Assembly: GCF_024323335.1 (NCBI RefSeq)
Contig: NC_066581.1
Span: forward strand, 299,978,536-300,042,535
Direction: 5' to 3'
Origin: Lathyrus oleraceus
Taxonomy: Eukaryota > Streptophyta > Magnoliopsida > Fabales > Fabaceae
DNA: 64,000 nucleotides
The notes under the pieces are model-generated. The model did not search any database, was not told where the DNA came from, and saw only the letters and a list, made by a program, of their open reading frames with translations. The translations under genes and the position numbers were made by a program. Shown in pieces: positions 8,751 to 20,500 of this stretch (position 1 is the first letter of the stretch; every line of letters starts with the position of its first letter).

Positions 8751-11406
8751 AATCCTAACAGAATTTCAGAGGATTCACCATTTCTAGATCTCAAATTCAA
8801 GTTCCCTCCATTTTTTCTCTCAATCAAAAATTGAAAAATCTTCACATAACATTGTTATTTTCTTCCATATTCTTGTTCTCTGGTATTGATTTGGTGTAGA
8901 TCAAGCATTGGATCATTAAATTTGAGCAGAAATCAAGCATGGCAAGATCATGAAGGTGAAGATGGAAGTGGAGATTTGAGCTCGATCCAAGCATCTTCAA
9001 GCTTCAATTATTGCACAAAGCTTCAAGACATCACTTCAGGAGTAGATCTGCAGCTTGCAAGGCCTTGAATCGTGCGTTTTCAAGAACTGCTCTTCAAGAG
9101 GTTAAGTTTTCGAATCTCATAATTCTTCAATCCATTGACATGTTAGTGTAGATCTTTGAGTGTTGATCAATATGATATAAAATTCGTGTGAAATGGTTGA
9201 GAAATGGATGAGTTATGCTTGATTAAAGTTTGACATGTCAAAATGTTTTTGCTCGTATCTCTTAATCCATGGCTTGTTTGGCTTAGATATTGGTTGATCT
9301 GTGATCTACATGTTGTAAGCGTTCCAATGATGTAAAGTTTTCGTAATTCTGGAAAAAAAAATCGCGTGAGCACTGTTGCTCTGCCGTCTTCGCGAGGAAG
9401 ACAGTGTTTTCCGCCTTGCTTGGCCACTAGCGCTGCCGTCTGGTTCTGGATAAGATTCCTAGGGTTTTTTGCCACGTATGCTTGCCTGTTGGCCTTTCCA
9501 TTGGCCAACGCTCCTTTGACTTGCCACGCATTGCCTTGACTTGCTGACTGGACGCGCCAGCACTTAAATGAAACTACTGCGTTTCATACTCCCTCGCTTC
9601 GATTCTTGGCAATGTCATTCTGGAGTTTATTTTGTGTAAGCGCCTCATTTTAATCCGCACATGGTTCGATCCTGGCCGATTCCATTTTTCAAATTGATCA
9701 ATCATTTTCCATTTCCCTCCACAATTTAATAGGTACATGATCCATGTTGATTTCATTTTTTTGCCAACTTCAAAAAATCATATCAAATTGAAAAATGATC
9801 CAATTAATTCCAGGTTTTTTGCTACATGATCCTTGAAATGTCTAGAATTTTAGGGTGTGGATTTCATGATTTTACCATTGCTGGATTTTGAATTGTGGCT
9901 GATCATGTGAACATGTATGCTTTTGTGACATTGCTTCATTCATCCTATCATAAAATGCCCATACATGATCCAAATGCCATAAAATTTTGCATGATGATTC
10001 TTAACATGTTAATGGATGTTTGAGGCTTGATTGTGCATTTTTCTCATTTTTCATTTCTGTTTTATGCACATGTTTGTATGGTGTGACAATGTGTGTCACA
10101 CAATTGGATGTCTAGCTTGTGCATTTTTGTATCCATGTCATTTGAACTCTGGTGATTTTGATTTTTGGTATGATGATTGTGTTTGATGTGTTAAATGCTC
10201 ATAAAAATTTCCAAAATTGTTTAAGTCATTTCTGTTTTGATGTGGAATTTTCATTCTTGATGATCAATTGTAGGCACCTCTTGCTTGTCTTTGCCTTCTC
10301 TTGCACATGAAATGGATTTGCTTAATGATTTTGATTTGGTCCTTTTTAGGACATGTTCATGATTGATTAAATGAGCTTTATGTGGAGTTTTAGCTTCTGT
10401 TTTGGCTTTTTAGCTTCATTTTTGACCCTAGGCTTTGCCCTAGGGGTTTGAACTCACAATTTGAGCTGTGCATTTCAGGTTTCAAGCAATTAGCCACATT
10501 GGTTGATATGATCTCATCACTTGAGATACAAGTTATTTTGGTTGACTAACCTTGCTGTTTTGTAGGTCTTTTGGATGGTGAATCAATTTAGTTTGCTTGC
10601 ATCTTATGCCTTGCACCATTGTTGTCTGACGATTGGTTGTCTGACTGTTGTTGATTGTTTGATTTGTCTGAATGTAAATATTGACTGGTTTAGCTTTTCT
10701 TACAGGTACTTTAGTAGCTTTAACTCATCACTTGAGTTGCTTTGCTTTGCCTGTGGTTGGCATACCACTTAGGTAAATTCCTATTCTCTATGTAGTCTGG
10801 AAGACCTGTCATGTTATTTTGGCAGGCACCTGTCTGAAGCCCTCCTTAAGAGGCCATGTATTTGATTGTTTATATTTGTGCCAAGCAGGTTAAGTCCTCT
10901 TAAGAGGAAATTGGCAGATAAAAGGGATGTGCAATCTATCCCCTGCTATTCAGTTGAGTCTTTCATCTTGCTCACACCATGTGTTGACGCACTTTAAATA
11001 AAAACCCAAAATCTTATATATAGAGTCTGTCATTATGGAATAGAGTTCCTCATTCTGGACTCCCACACCTTCTATTGATTCAAGCTCACCCCAGCCAGGG
11101 TTAAGAGCTATGAGGTCTAACCCTCATCTCCCATTTCATCTGCTCACCCTAACTCTCAATGTTAGAGGTTAAGAGCCTGACTACCCATTCTAGTATATGG
11201 CTTGTTTGTCAAGGTAGATATGACCCCTTGACTAAAGCCCAACCTTGCTTGAGCCCATTGCTTGTGTATAGTGTGTGCTTATTTGTCCATCTGTGCATAA
11301 TTGTTTGTGTGTGCCTCTGAGCATTGTTTTCATCTTTGAGCATTAATTGTATATCATTTCATGATCATTATTCATACTTTGTGACATTTTGTTTTGTCCA
11401 TTGAGG

Positions 11407-11832
11407 AGTCAATTGTAAGTCCAGCTATTGGCATTTGTTTCCTGTCATCTGGTAGGAGTTGGAACTAAGACCATTGATTGGCATTCCATTTCCTTGGAGT
11501 AGAGTGTAAGACCATTTATTGGCAACTTGTTTCCTCTTGCTTATTGCATTTGTTTTCTTTGCTTTGTGAGGCTAGTGTAAGCCCATTGATTGGCATCTGG
11601 TTTCCATCTTTATTTTATGGAGATGGACATAAGACCATTGATTGGCTATCTATTTCCTATTCTATTTTCTTTTGTGGAGTCGGGTGTAAGACCATTGATT
11701 GGCTATCTGTTTCCTGTTTTTGTTTCTTTTGTGGAGTCAGATGTAAGACCATTGATTGGCTATCTGTTTCCTGTTTTTGCTTTAGGGAGTTGGATCTAAG
11801 ACCATTTATTGGCAATCCGTTTCCAGCTTTTG
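11407..11832 (+). repeat. Minisatellite inside Ogre-1 LTR (about 8 units, core period 56 bp)
   Basis: Units share 'ggagt...gtaagaccattgattggc' followed by 'tttcctg' and a T-rich tail. They begin near 11407, 11455, 11496, 11572, 11619, 11676, 11732 and 11785. The two central units (11676 and 11732) are almost identical and exactly 56 bases apart; outer units vary from about 40 to 75 bases. An open frame crossing them is a by-product of the repeat and has no family resemblance. I did not see this array in the other Ogre LTRs of the window. Confidence 0.85.
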
Positions 11833-12848
11833 TTTTCTCTTTTGAACCTTGCTCATTTGCTTGTGTGCTTGTTGCCCTATTCCAAAGGAATCACTTGGAT
11901 CATCTAGATATGATCTCATAAGATGAACTCCTAATGAAGTTTTACTCCTCATCCCCACCTTTTGTTTCCTTACAACCTCCATTTGCATGTTAACCCAAAC
12001 CAGAAAACTTTTGTGCAAACATTCTCACTTGTTTTGAAAACTAGAAACCTAGGCCTTAAGCCTCTGATTTTCAAACTTCATTTTCACAATACTTTTTCTG
12101 AATTGAATCTAATGTCATACTTTGACTTCTTTTGTGAATAATTCTAATTGACTAGTTCCACTCATTCAATTGTTTTGTGGCTTTGTCCATTTTTGATAAG
12201 TTTTCATACATTAGCCATAGATCTCAATTATCTTAGTGGTTGATGTGAATCTCACCTTTTGTCCTTAGTGATTGAATTGTAAGACTTCCTTGCTTATTAT
12301 AGGGCATAATCCCTCACTAGCAAGTTAAAGCTGTTCTCACATGGTGGACTTGTGGTTGTATAGGTTGAGTTTTCTCCTGTGGATAATGAAAGACCTTAGG
12401 GCTTTTGTTTAAAATCAAACCACTTATCTTCTTTTTGGAAATCTTTTAGCCGAACTACGAGGTTTTGATCCTGTAAGGGTACGTAGGCAATGGATCTTTC
12501 CATCCAAACACAAAAATAATAAAATTTGTATATTCTTCTCTCATCCTCCCAATCAATATTTGCACAATAAATATTTTCATAAACAATCATCTGATACAAC
12601 AAGTTGTGAAAAGGGTTCCCTAGGAGTACCTAGGACGCATTGGGTGCCTAACACCTTCCCTTTGCATAATTACCCCCTTACCCAGATCTCTGACCTTTTA
12701 TTAGTTTTCTTTGCGTAAAACTTCTTAGGCTTTTGTTCGCTTTCTAGCCATTCCTTTGGATAAATAGAAGTGCGGTGGCGACTCTATCTTTGTATGCTTT
12801 GCTTTTGGTTTAGTCAATAAATCATAAAGTGACGAATACACCGCTACA

Positions 12849-14323
12849 CTATGAATATAGGTACTCAACAGGTAGCTCAATTTCAACATGCTCAGACCAT
12901 CACTTGTGAAATTTGTAATAGACCTCATCAGACGGTGTATTTCTTTGCAACCCCTCAACAAATTGAAGAGATAAATTTTTTGAAGCAGAATAATCCCTAC
13001 TCTAACACTTACAATCACGGGTGGAAGAATCATTTAAACTTCTTCTGGAAAGATCAGAGAGGGAATGTTCCACAATAGGGTCAAAGTCAATATCATACTC
13101 AATATCAACAACAAACACAACAACAACAAGCTCTAAAGAAAGCAGATTGAGAGATTTCAATTGAAAAATGGCCGATCACAATATTCAGTTCCAAGAGGAG
13201 ACTAGAAACAATCAGAAAAACACCATTGCCTCTATAAAAAATGTTGAAGTTCAAATGGGTCAGATAGCACAATAGTTGGCCTCAAATTCTCAAGCTCCAT
13301 GTACCTTTCCTAGTGTTACAGTTACAAATCCTTGTGAGCATAATAATGTCAACGTTGTGGTGACCAGAAGTGGTCAGTCTATTGAAAAACCGGAAGAAAA
13401 CAGTGCATAAGAAGATGGGTTGTTGGAAGTCTATTTAGAAATCAAAGAAACGAAGAAAATGGAGAAGGATGTTGTCATAATTCCTATAAAGGAGAAATAA
13501 AAAGTTGCTAAGCTAACTATCAAACTTCCTTATCCTCCAAGACAAAAGAAGAAAGACCAACATGAAAATAATTTTAAGAAGTTTTTGGAGATTTTTAAGA
13601 AACTTGAGATAAACATTCCATTTTCTAAAGCTCTGGAGCAGATGCCAATATATGCCAAACTCATGAAAGACTTCGTCTCCAAAAAGTGCTCCACAAATAT
13701 ATACCCAATCATCCTCACCAAAACCTGCAGTGTTATTCTCCAAGGTATGAAAATTCCTGTGAAAAAGAAAGACAGAGGTTATGTTACTATTCCTTACACT
13801 ATTGGTGATCTAAAATTCAAACAGGCTCTGATTGATTTGGGAGCTAGTGTGAGTTTGATGTTGCTGTCCTTTTATAAAAAATTGGGCCTTGGAACTGTTC
13901 AAGACACTAGGATGACTCTTCAGTTTGATGATCGCTCAGTTAGGCGACCTTATGGAATTGTGGAAGATATTCTCTTAAAGATAGATAAATTTGTGTTTTC
14001 GATTGACTTTGTCACTCTTGAGTGTCTGAAGATGAGGAGATCCCTTTCATATTGGGCAGGCCCTTTTTAGCAATAGGACAGTGTATGATAGACATAGAGG
14101 AAGGAACAATTACCCTCAAAGTCTATGATGAATAATTGAAAATTGATGTTCATAACACCATGCATAACAAAGATTATGTTGGCACGAGTCACACTGTATA
14201 GGTAATAGATCAAGTGATTGCTCAAGGAATTGAAATGAAAATACCTAAATTACCTTTAGAATCTGTTTTGAGTTTGTCAATTTTTGAAAGTGATGAAGAT
14301 GAGAAAGAGTCAGAAGTGCTAGT
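12849..14323 (+). pseudogene. Athila-type Ty3/gypsy gag-protease remnant
   Basis: Remnant of a second gypsy lineage. CEICNRPHQTVYF followed by NNPYSNTYNHGW (about 12910-13030) is the gag C-terminal part known from Athila elements. FLEIFKKLEINIPF and LEQMPIYAKLMKDF (about 13585-13680) are the conserved linker before protease. The aspartic protease core is ALIDLGASVSLM (about 13825-13860), where the usual catalytic triad reads D-L-G. A frameshift near 14030 ends the longest frame, and the reading continues in another frame up to the Ogre-2 junction. At least four stops interrupt the gag part. Both ends are cut by Ogre LTRs, so its own LTRs are not visible. In pea the corresponding family is Cyclops; that assignment is only by lineage. 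Confidence 0.8.
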
Positions 14324-17300
14324 TGTAGCGGTAAATTTGTGACCATCAAGCTATGGATAAATCCGACATCAGTAAAACCAGAGTCGCCACCGCGCTTTTA
14401 TTGTTTCCAAAGGAAAAGGAAAAAGTACGAACAAAACCCAAAGATAAGAAGTTTTCAAATCAAAACTAATAAAATGCCATAGATTACAGGTAAGGGGGTC
14501 AATTACACAAAGGGAAGGTGTTAGCACCCAAAGTGTCTTAGGTACTCCTAGGGAGCCCTTTTTTATGTGCAAGTGATTTGGTCTAAATGATCTTTGATAA
14601 AAAATAGAGTGGGGGGGGGGGATGAGAAAATAATTCATTGATTATATTTTTGTGTTTGACAAGACCTTCGGTCTTATGCCTACGTACCAACATAAAAATG
14701 AGGGATCAAAACCTTGTGGTTCGTGGTAAAAATTTCAAAGAAGTTGGTGAATTGCTTTGAACAAAAGTTTAAGTGAAAGGGCGCAAAAGGCCAAAGATTT
14801 GAATGGGTTTGTTTGTTCTTTTTGTCTTTTTGAAATTAAAGTCAATATGGTTAAGTTTATTTATAAATTTGATTAAGGAAAAGATTGAAATTTCAATGGC
14901 ATAAGGCCAAAGTTTCTAATCATTAAAACATGTCTAAGTTTGAAATCACACGCAAAAAAGGTTTTTGAAAAGAGGGAGAAATTTAAAATTAAAGAAGTGG
15001 GAAGAGATGAAAGGACTACCCTAGACAAAAGTTAAAAGTTAAGAGTTGAAAAGATCTGACCAATGGGATGCAATCCAACAGACAAGAATGTCATATAGAA
15101 ACTCATTTTCCTTTGGAATTTGGCAAGCAACAAGCAATAAGAAATATCCAAGTCAAACCATATGAAGACCAAGGCATCAAACAAAGATAGACATAATATC
15201 CAACAAGCACTCCAATAGCTAGAAGTCTTCAAGATCTTCCAATGTATCAGATGAAAGAGTCTTTAATCACTCAGAACAATCATCAGACAAAAACAATAAT
15301 AACAGTATAACAATTAAACATAGAGACAAAGTAACAGATAAATCAAGGGGACTCAAGGTCCTACATCAGATGAAAGCACAATTAAGGGTATCTCAGTCTT
15401 AAATAATGGCATTGGCCAAGTCCTTTAGCATAGGGAATGTTGCCTAATTCTAAGTCCAAAAGTTCAGATCAAGTCCAACAGTCCACCAAGATGTTTTTTT
15501 TAGGGTTTTTGTTGTTATTAGGTGCTTTAAGGTCCTAAGACCACAAACAAAAACAGAGGCAAACAAACAAAATATATAATCACAATATATGGCTCAAGTG
15601 AGCAAAGTGAAAAGGACTGAAACATAAACAAGTTGCATGAAATGTAAATGGCAATGAATGATAAAGGTGCTGAAATTTAAATTGCATAAAGTAAATAACT
15701 TGAAAATAAATTAACATGAATAAAAGTTAGTCAATGGTTAGTCAAATGTTAGCAAGAGTTTTAATTGTTTAAGTCATTCTTTGGAGAAGACTCAATCATT
15801 CATTCACAGGTATGAATTCTTGAACCAAGACACCATCCATGAGAAGGGCTCCAAACTGGATAAATCAACAGGTGTGCCACTAGCTCCCATGAAAGGAAAA
15901 AAGGTCAAGTTTCCACACAATTCCATGAAGAATGGGAGACTTACAATCTCATTTACTAGAATGCTATGCCTTCAGGGACAAATTTAGCTCTATGTTAAGC
16001 AATCGTAATTGGAATTATGTAGAAGTCACAACTATCTGAGATCGGACAATAAAATATAGGTGTTAATGCATGTTAGAGATTTGGTACAAAGAACCAAACT
16101 CCTAAAACATACCACACACTAAAAGAAAGGGGAAAGACCTATCTCAGTCAGACTTATGTTGATTCATCTGACACAAGGTCATTGATGAATCAACTAGCAT
16201 TTAGACATTAGAGAAATCATTGGTCAATGATGAATTGGGAAAGAATATGGATGAAGATGAATAGGGAAGGGAAAGTAGAAACCCAAATTGATCATAGGAG
16301 GAATTTCATCTGATCAATACTATCCATTCTTTTTGAGAGATGAAATGTACATTTCATCTATCCCCAAAATCCAATGGTATTGATCAAACAAAAGTCAAAT
16401 CAACCATGACCAAGGCCAAACAGAAAGGCAAACATAACAAGACCATAAAAATGGCTCAACACAATTTTCAAACAATTATTCAATTAAAAATCAAATTAAA
16501 AATGAATTAAAATGCACTTTAAAATGGACAAAACCTCAAACCCCTTTAAAATGCCAAATAAATGGCTAAGAGATTTATCCTAGGTCAAACAAGGTCAAAG
16601 GACCTTAGACAAAAAATATTATAATTTTTGGAAAGTCAGAAGTATTTAAAAAATATTTAAAACAAGTTAGAAATCATTTAATTCATGAAAAATATCAAAA
16701 TTAATCCAAAAAATGATTTTAATTCAAAATATGGAAGAGGAAAATATTTAAAGATTTTTGGTGAAAGTCCCATATTTTTTGGATTAAAAATGAAATTAAT
16801 ATGAATTAAACAAAATAAATGGATTAAATGTAAAATCAGAATTAAAAAGAAAAATAGAAAAAACGAGGGCCGTCAGATCTTCCTCATTAATTGAGGTGGA
16901 AAATCTGATGGCCAAGCGTGCGCGTTCGCCTTAGTTAATGCACTGCGGGCTTGGTAATCAAAAGGAAAGGCTAGGATTAAAACATTTTAAGATGATCAGA
17001 TGGCTGGAGACACGCCAACACATCACCGGAGCCCTAACCTAGGTTGTCTTCTCTGGTGGACTTCACAGAACTGGTCCACCCTCAACCATCAAGAAAATGA
17101 AAAGTAAGGATACTATTTTAAAGAGAAAAAGCCCAGAAGCTAAAATATGGCCTCAATTTTATCCAATTCCAAATATATTAAGAGATATGAGGAATTGAAT
17201 TTTGAGGTACACGATCTGAGTTGCTTCGATTTGACCTTAAAGCAACTCAATCTTGTTGTCTTCATTGGTAGGTCTTCAGACAACCAATAAACAAAGAGAA

Positions 17301-19114
17301 TAGTGGAGAATTGAGAGAGAATCGAAGGCTTGAAGTTTTGGAAAAATCACCTTCGGGTAGCAGTGATTGGGCTTGATCTCAATGTGAATCCACTTGGTTC
17401 TTCCTCCTCTTTCTTGAAGTGATCAATTGAGATAAAATTGGAAATGAATCCTTGGAGTTTGAATCCCAAAACAGAAGGAGAAATTCAAACTTGATTTCAT
17501 TGAAATCTTCAAATAGTTCTATGGAGTAGGGTTCTGAGTTTGCTTGGCAAGGCTTGGGCAATGCCTTTGTGATTTCTGAAGCAATGCACTTGTATTTATA
17601 GGCTACGGAATTCCGTTTTTCACTATTTGAAATTTGAGCAAAAATAGAAATGTTATGCATGGGTGCATGGGCATTGAATTAGGCCCAACCAATGATGCAA
17701 TACATTTCCAATTCGTGTACATTTGATACTGAAGTCATCACATGGAAGCATGCAAAAAGAATTAATCATTTGAGTGCAAAAGTTTCCAAAACAGACCCAA
17801 CAAAGGAACCATACGCAATTCCCTCTATTCTTGTCCAAATGAAGTGATCTTGGATGCTTTTGAAAGGTGACATCAAAGGGAATAACTTTGATGTTGAACA
17901 CGTTTACATTTGGAGCTTGGATTATGATGAATTTTAAGGTGGAAGTTGGAGAAATCAAACATGGTTGAAAATTTTCTAAATAAAAAGTCAAATGATCACT
18001 TTTCCACCTTGAATAATGTTTTCTATGAGCTTCAAATGAAAATGGTTTATTCAAAAAAGTTGTAGCCCTTCCATTCCTCTTCAATTTGGTCACAAGTTTG
18101 ACATAATTTGGATTTGGCATGAGGGAGTTATGGATTTTAGAAGTTGAGGAAAATTGCTTGTTCAATGGTAATGGCCCAAAATGACCTATAATGTTTCCTC
18201 TTGGCACATGCGCTTTCAAGTTGAATTTGACATTTATAAAAGGATAAAGGTTAGAGGTTACATCTTGAAATTTATCATGAAACTTGGATGACCTTTATAT
18301 CTTTAAAATTGATCAAGTTATGGTCCTTGGAAGTTGACTTTCTAACTAGGGCATAGACAAAATGACATATAATATTTCACCATAAAAAATAACTTTCCAA
18401 GCAAAAATAGCTCTTGATATCAACATGAAAGTTGTTTGGAATGTAATAAAGAGTAACTTTTCTCTTAGAATTATTTTCATATGACAAATATTGTATGAGA
18501 TAGGATCTAGGAAACCCCAGTTTTGACCAGTTGACTTTCTCTAGTCAACCTCCTTGGACCAACTTGCAAACTTGAAGTTCTCTTGATATTTTGGGCTCAT
18601 AGAGAATCATATATGCTTGAGATGATGTATAATGAATTATACCTTTAAATATTTGATCAATTGATGAGGAAACTTGCTGAGGAAGTCACACAAGATACCT
18701 AGATGAATTAGGGCTTCCAAGGTAAACAAGCTTCAAACTCTTGATGAATTCTTGATCAAAAATGACAAATAGAGAAAATTGGGATCCATATATGATTATT
18801 AGAACCAATATGAACCTTTCCTTGACTTTCACTTTGCATTGAGGGTCTCAAACCCTAGTTGTGAGCTTGATGAGGCACGGGTGGACACACACACTGCTTA
18901 CAAAAGAAACAAAGCTACACATAGACATATTTTTGGTATTTTGGTTAGTAAAAAAAATAAAATAAAGCATGATACATTCAAATAGTGTTTGGTGATATCT
19001 CCCAATGCAAACCCAATGACTAAGGGGTAAGGAGGATGCCAATGTGTGATCCCAAAGCCAATGTAAATGATGAAATAACATGAGGGATCTTAGGGTCAAA
19101 ATTGGGGTCTTACA
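14324..19114 (-). repeat. 3' LTR of Ogre-2 (4791 bp, antisense)
   Basis: Left end TGTAGCGGTAAATTTGTGAC and right end GGGGTCTTACA are the reverse complements of Ogre LTR ends. Conserved blocks near the left end include the small hairpins GGTG-TTAG-CACC (14517-14528) and CTCC-TAG-GGAG (14545-14555). A further dyad is AAGACC-TTC-GGTCTT at about 14662-14676. A G10 run lies at about 14608. TATA-like CTATAAATACA on the minus strand is at 17591-17602. No gene is visible inside. Confidence 0.9.
17591..17602 (-). promoter_or_regulatory. TATA-like core promoter in Ogre-2 LTR
   Basis: Minus-strand CCTATAAATACA lies about 1.52 kb from the LTR start at 19114. This is the same distance as in Ogre-3 and the solo LTR, which supports a real U3/R landmark. 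Confidence 0.55.
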
Positions 19115-19614
19115 GATGCCCCTATTTAAGGACAAAATTGGGGTCAAAATTCAGTAGAATGGACTTAAATAACAACATCAAGAAACAAATTTTGGTCCCT
19201 AAAAGACCACATGGTGCATATGATATGAATGTTAAAATAGTATTTATGGGGAATATATTGCCACAAAGGAAAAGAATCCGGAGAGACTAAAAATCCACAT
19301 GAGCATAATGCATTCCATAAGGAAAGCTCACTGAGGAGATAGAGACTCTGGGGATAAAAAAGCTATGTGTAGGCCAAGCTATGGCTTGAACTGCTGTTGG
19401 GGATGCGGTAGGATTTCCATGAAAATAAATCAATGGAAAGACTCATTTGGGAAAAAAGGGAAATCTGCATGTATCGGGATAAAACCAATACAATAAGAAA
19501 CATCCGTTAGGGAAATGCGTGAATCAAGACAAAGCTGAAATGTTCAAACGCAAAAGGGGATTCAATACGAAACCAAACAAACTGAGGAAGAAAAACTTCA
19601 ACACAGGAGTAAAA

Positions 19615-20500
19615 GAGATATATTATCTACCAACAGTTACTGGGTTAGAAGATAATATACTCTGACATAGGGACATCCGTTACCGGTTAAGGTAAACATA
19701 TCAAGGATGAATCACTGAGGAAAATAAGGCATATTCATTACTGGTTACTGGGAAAAGAAATCAAATAGGATTTACAACTACCTGCTACTAGGCAGAAGAC
19801 CAAAGAGAGTATTTGTCACTGATTAAAGTGAACATATCAAGGATAAACTCCAAGGGAAGAATATATGTCATTGATTAAGATGAACATATCAAAGATAGAC
19901 TGCCCGGGAGAATAGGAATTATAACTGTCGGTTACTAGGAAGAACCAAAGGGAGAGTATTCGTCACCTGTTAAAGTGAACATATCAAGGATAGACTCAGA
20001 GGGGGAAATAGGATTTATATCTACCAGTTACTGGATAGAAGACCACAAATAGGAATTACAACTACCAGTTCATTGGGTAGAAGACCAAAGAGAGAGTATC
20101 CGTCATTGGTTAAAGTGAACATGTCAAGGATGGACTCAAAGGGTAAAAATAGGATTTATATCTACCAGTTACTGGATAGAACACCGCAAATAGGAATTAC
20201 AACTACCAGTTCACTGGGTAGAAAACCAAAGAGAGAGTATTTGCACTAGTTAAAGTGAACATATCAAGGATAAACTCTTTTGGGGAAAATAGGAATTACA
20301 ACTACCTTTTTATTGGGTAGAAAACCTAACAGAAAGAATATTCGTCATCGGTTAAGATAAATATATCAAGGATAGACTTGGTGGGGAAACGTGAGAACGA
20401 ACCCACTAGAGAAAAACAAAGAAGTAAATTACCTTTTACCGGTTACTAGGCACATGTAAAGTACTCATCAACAAGAAGAATACTACCAGTCACTGGGTAA
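19615..20500 (-). repeat. Ogre-2 3' region repeat array (two interleaved motifs)
   Basis: Seven copies of a block reading, on the plus strand, GTTAAAGTGAACATATCAAG + GATAGACTC occur near 19684, 19822, 19876, 19968, 20106, 20240 and 20350. They alternate with GGATTTATATCTACCAGTTA + CTGGATAGAAGACC blocks. At its left end is the dyad TATATTATCT (19619-19628) with AGATAATATA (19650-19659), the same dyad as in the Ogre-1 tandem repeat. Spacing of 50-150 bases is irregular. Confidence 0.82.

Larger units (their letters stand above)
1..12848 (+). mobile_element. Ogre-1: 3' portion of a Ty3/gypsy Tat/Ogre-type LTR retrotransposon
   Basis: Three parts in order identify this element: a broken pol (RT, RNase H, archaeal-type RNase H, integrase) at 1-3050, a 4.6-kb non-coding repeat-rich region, and a polypurine tract followed by a 5.2-kb LTR that starts TGTAAGACCCC and ends CCGCTACA. 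The dual RNase H, very long LTR and long 3' region are known traits of the Tat lineage, and Ogre elements of legumes have LTRs of about this size. The 5' LTR, PBS, gag and protease lie upstream of the window. The base pairs after the LTR (CTATG from 12849) are the candidate right-hand target duplication, but the left copy cannot be seen. Pol has several in-frame stops, so the copy cannot act autonomously. Confidence 0.9.
7634..12848 (+). repeat. 3' LTR of Ogre-1 (5215 bp)
   Basis: Starts TGTAAGACCCCAATTTTGTC and ends GAATACACCGCTACA, matching the ends of the four other Ogre LTRs or LTR fragments in the window in inverted form. A TATA-like ATATAAATAC lies at 8739, about 1.1 kb in. Homology to the other LTRs is clear at both ends; the middle (9500-12300) has drifted and holds a minisatellite (11407-11832). 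The last 250 bases keep two small hairpins (CTAGG-AGTA-CCTAG at 12620 and GGTG-CCTAA-CACC at 12643). No gene is visible in this stretch. Confidence 0.88.

Noticed and set aside
11478..11921. 147-codon ORF with repeated Cys-Lys-Thr-Ile-Asp-Trp-Leu segments
   Set aside because: It is produced by the LTR minisatellite; units of different length shift the frame and no start or family signal exists.
12849..14329. Possible shared target duplication between Ogre-1 (CTATG) and Ogre-2 (CTAGT)
   Set aside because: The pentamers differ, the elements are in opposite orientation and each should pair with its own lost 5' side.
14608..14618. Run of ten G, possible G-quadruplex
   Set aside because: A single homopolymer run rather than four spaced G tracts; other Ogre LTRs have 5-6 G at this place.
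17379..18219. Two minus-strand ORFs (93 and 188 codons) inside the Ogre-2 LTR
   Set aside because: No domain; the homologous parts of the Ogre-3 and solo LTRs are interrupted by stops. Open by chance.
19615..20500. Repeats of about 30 bases separated by unique spacers, CRISPR-like at first sight
   Set aside because: Spacing is irregular (50-150 bases), repeats are degenerate and alternate with a second motif, and the same motifs occur in the 3' regions of two other Ogre copies. Eukaryotic retroelement context.
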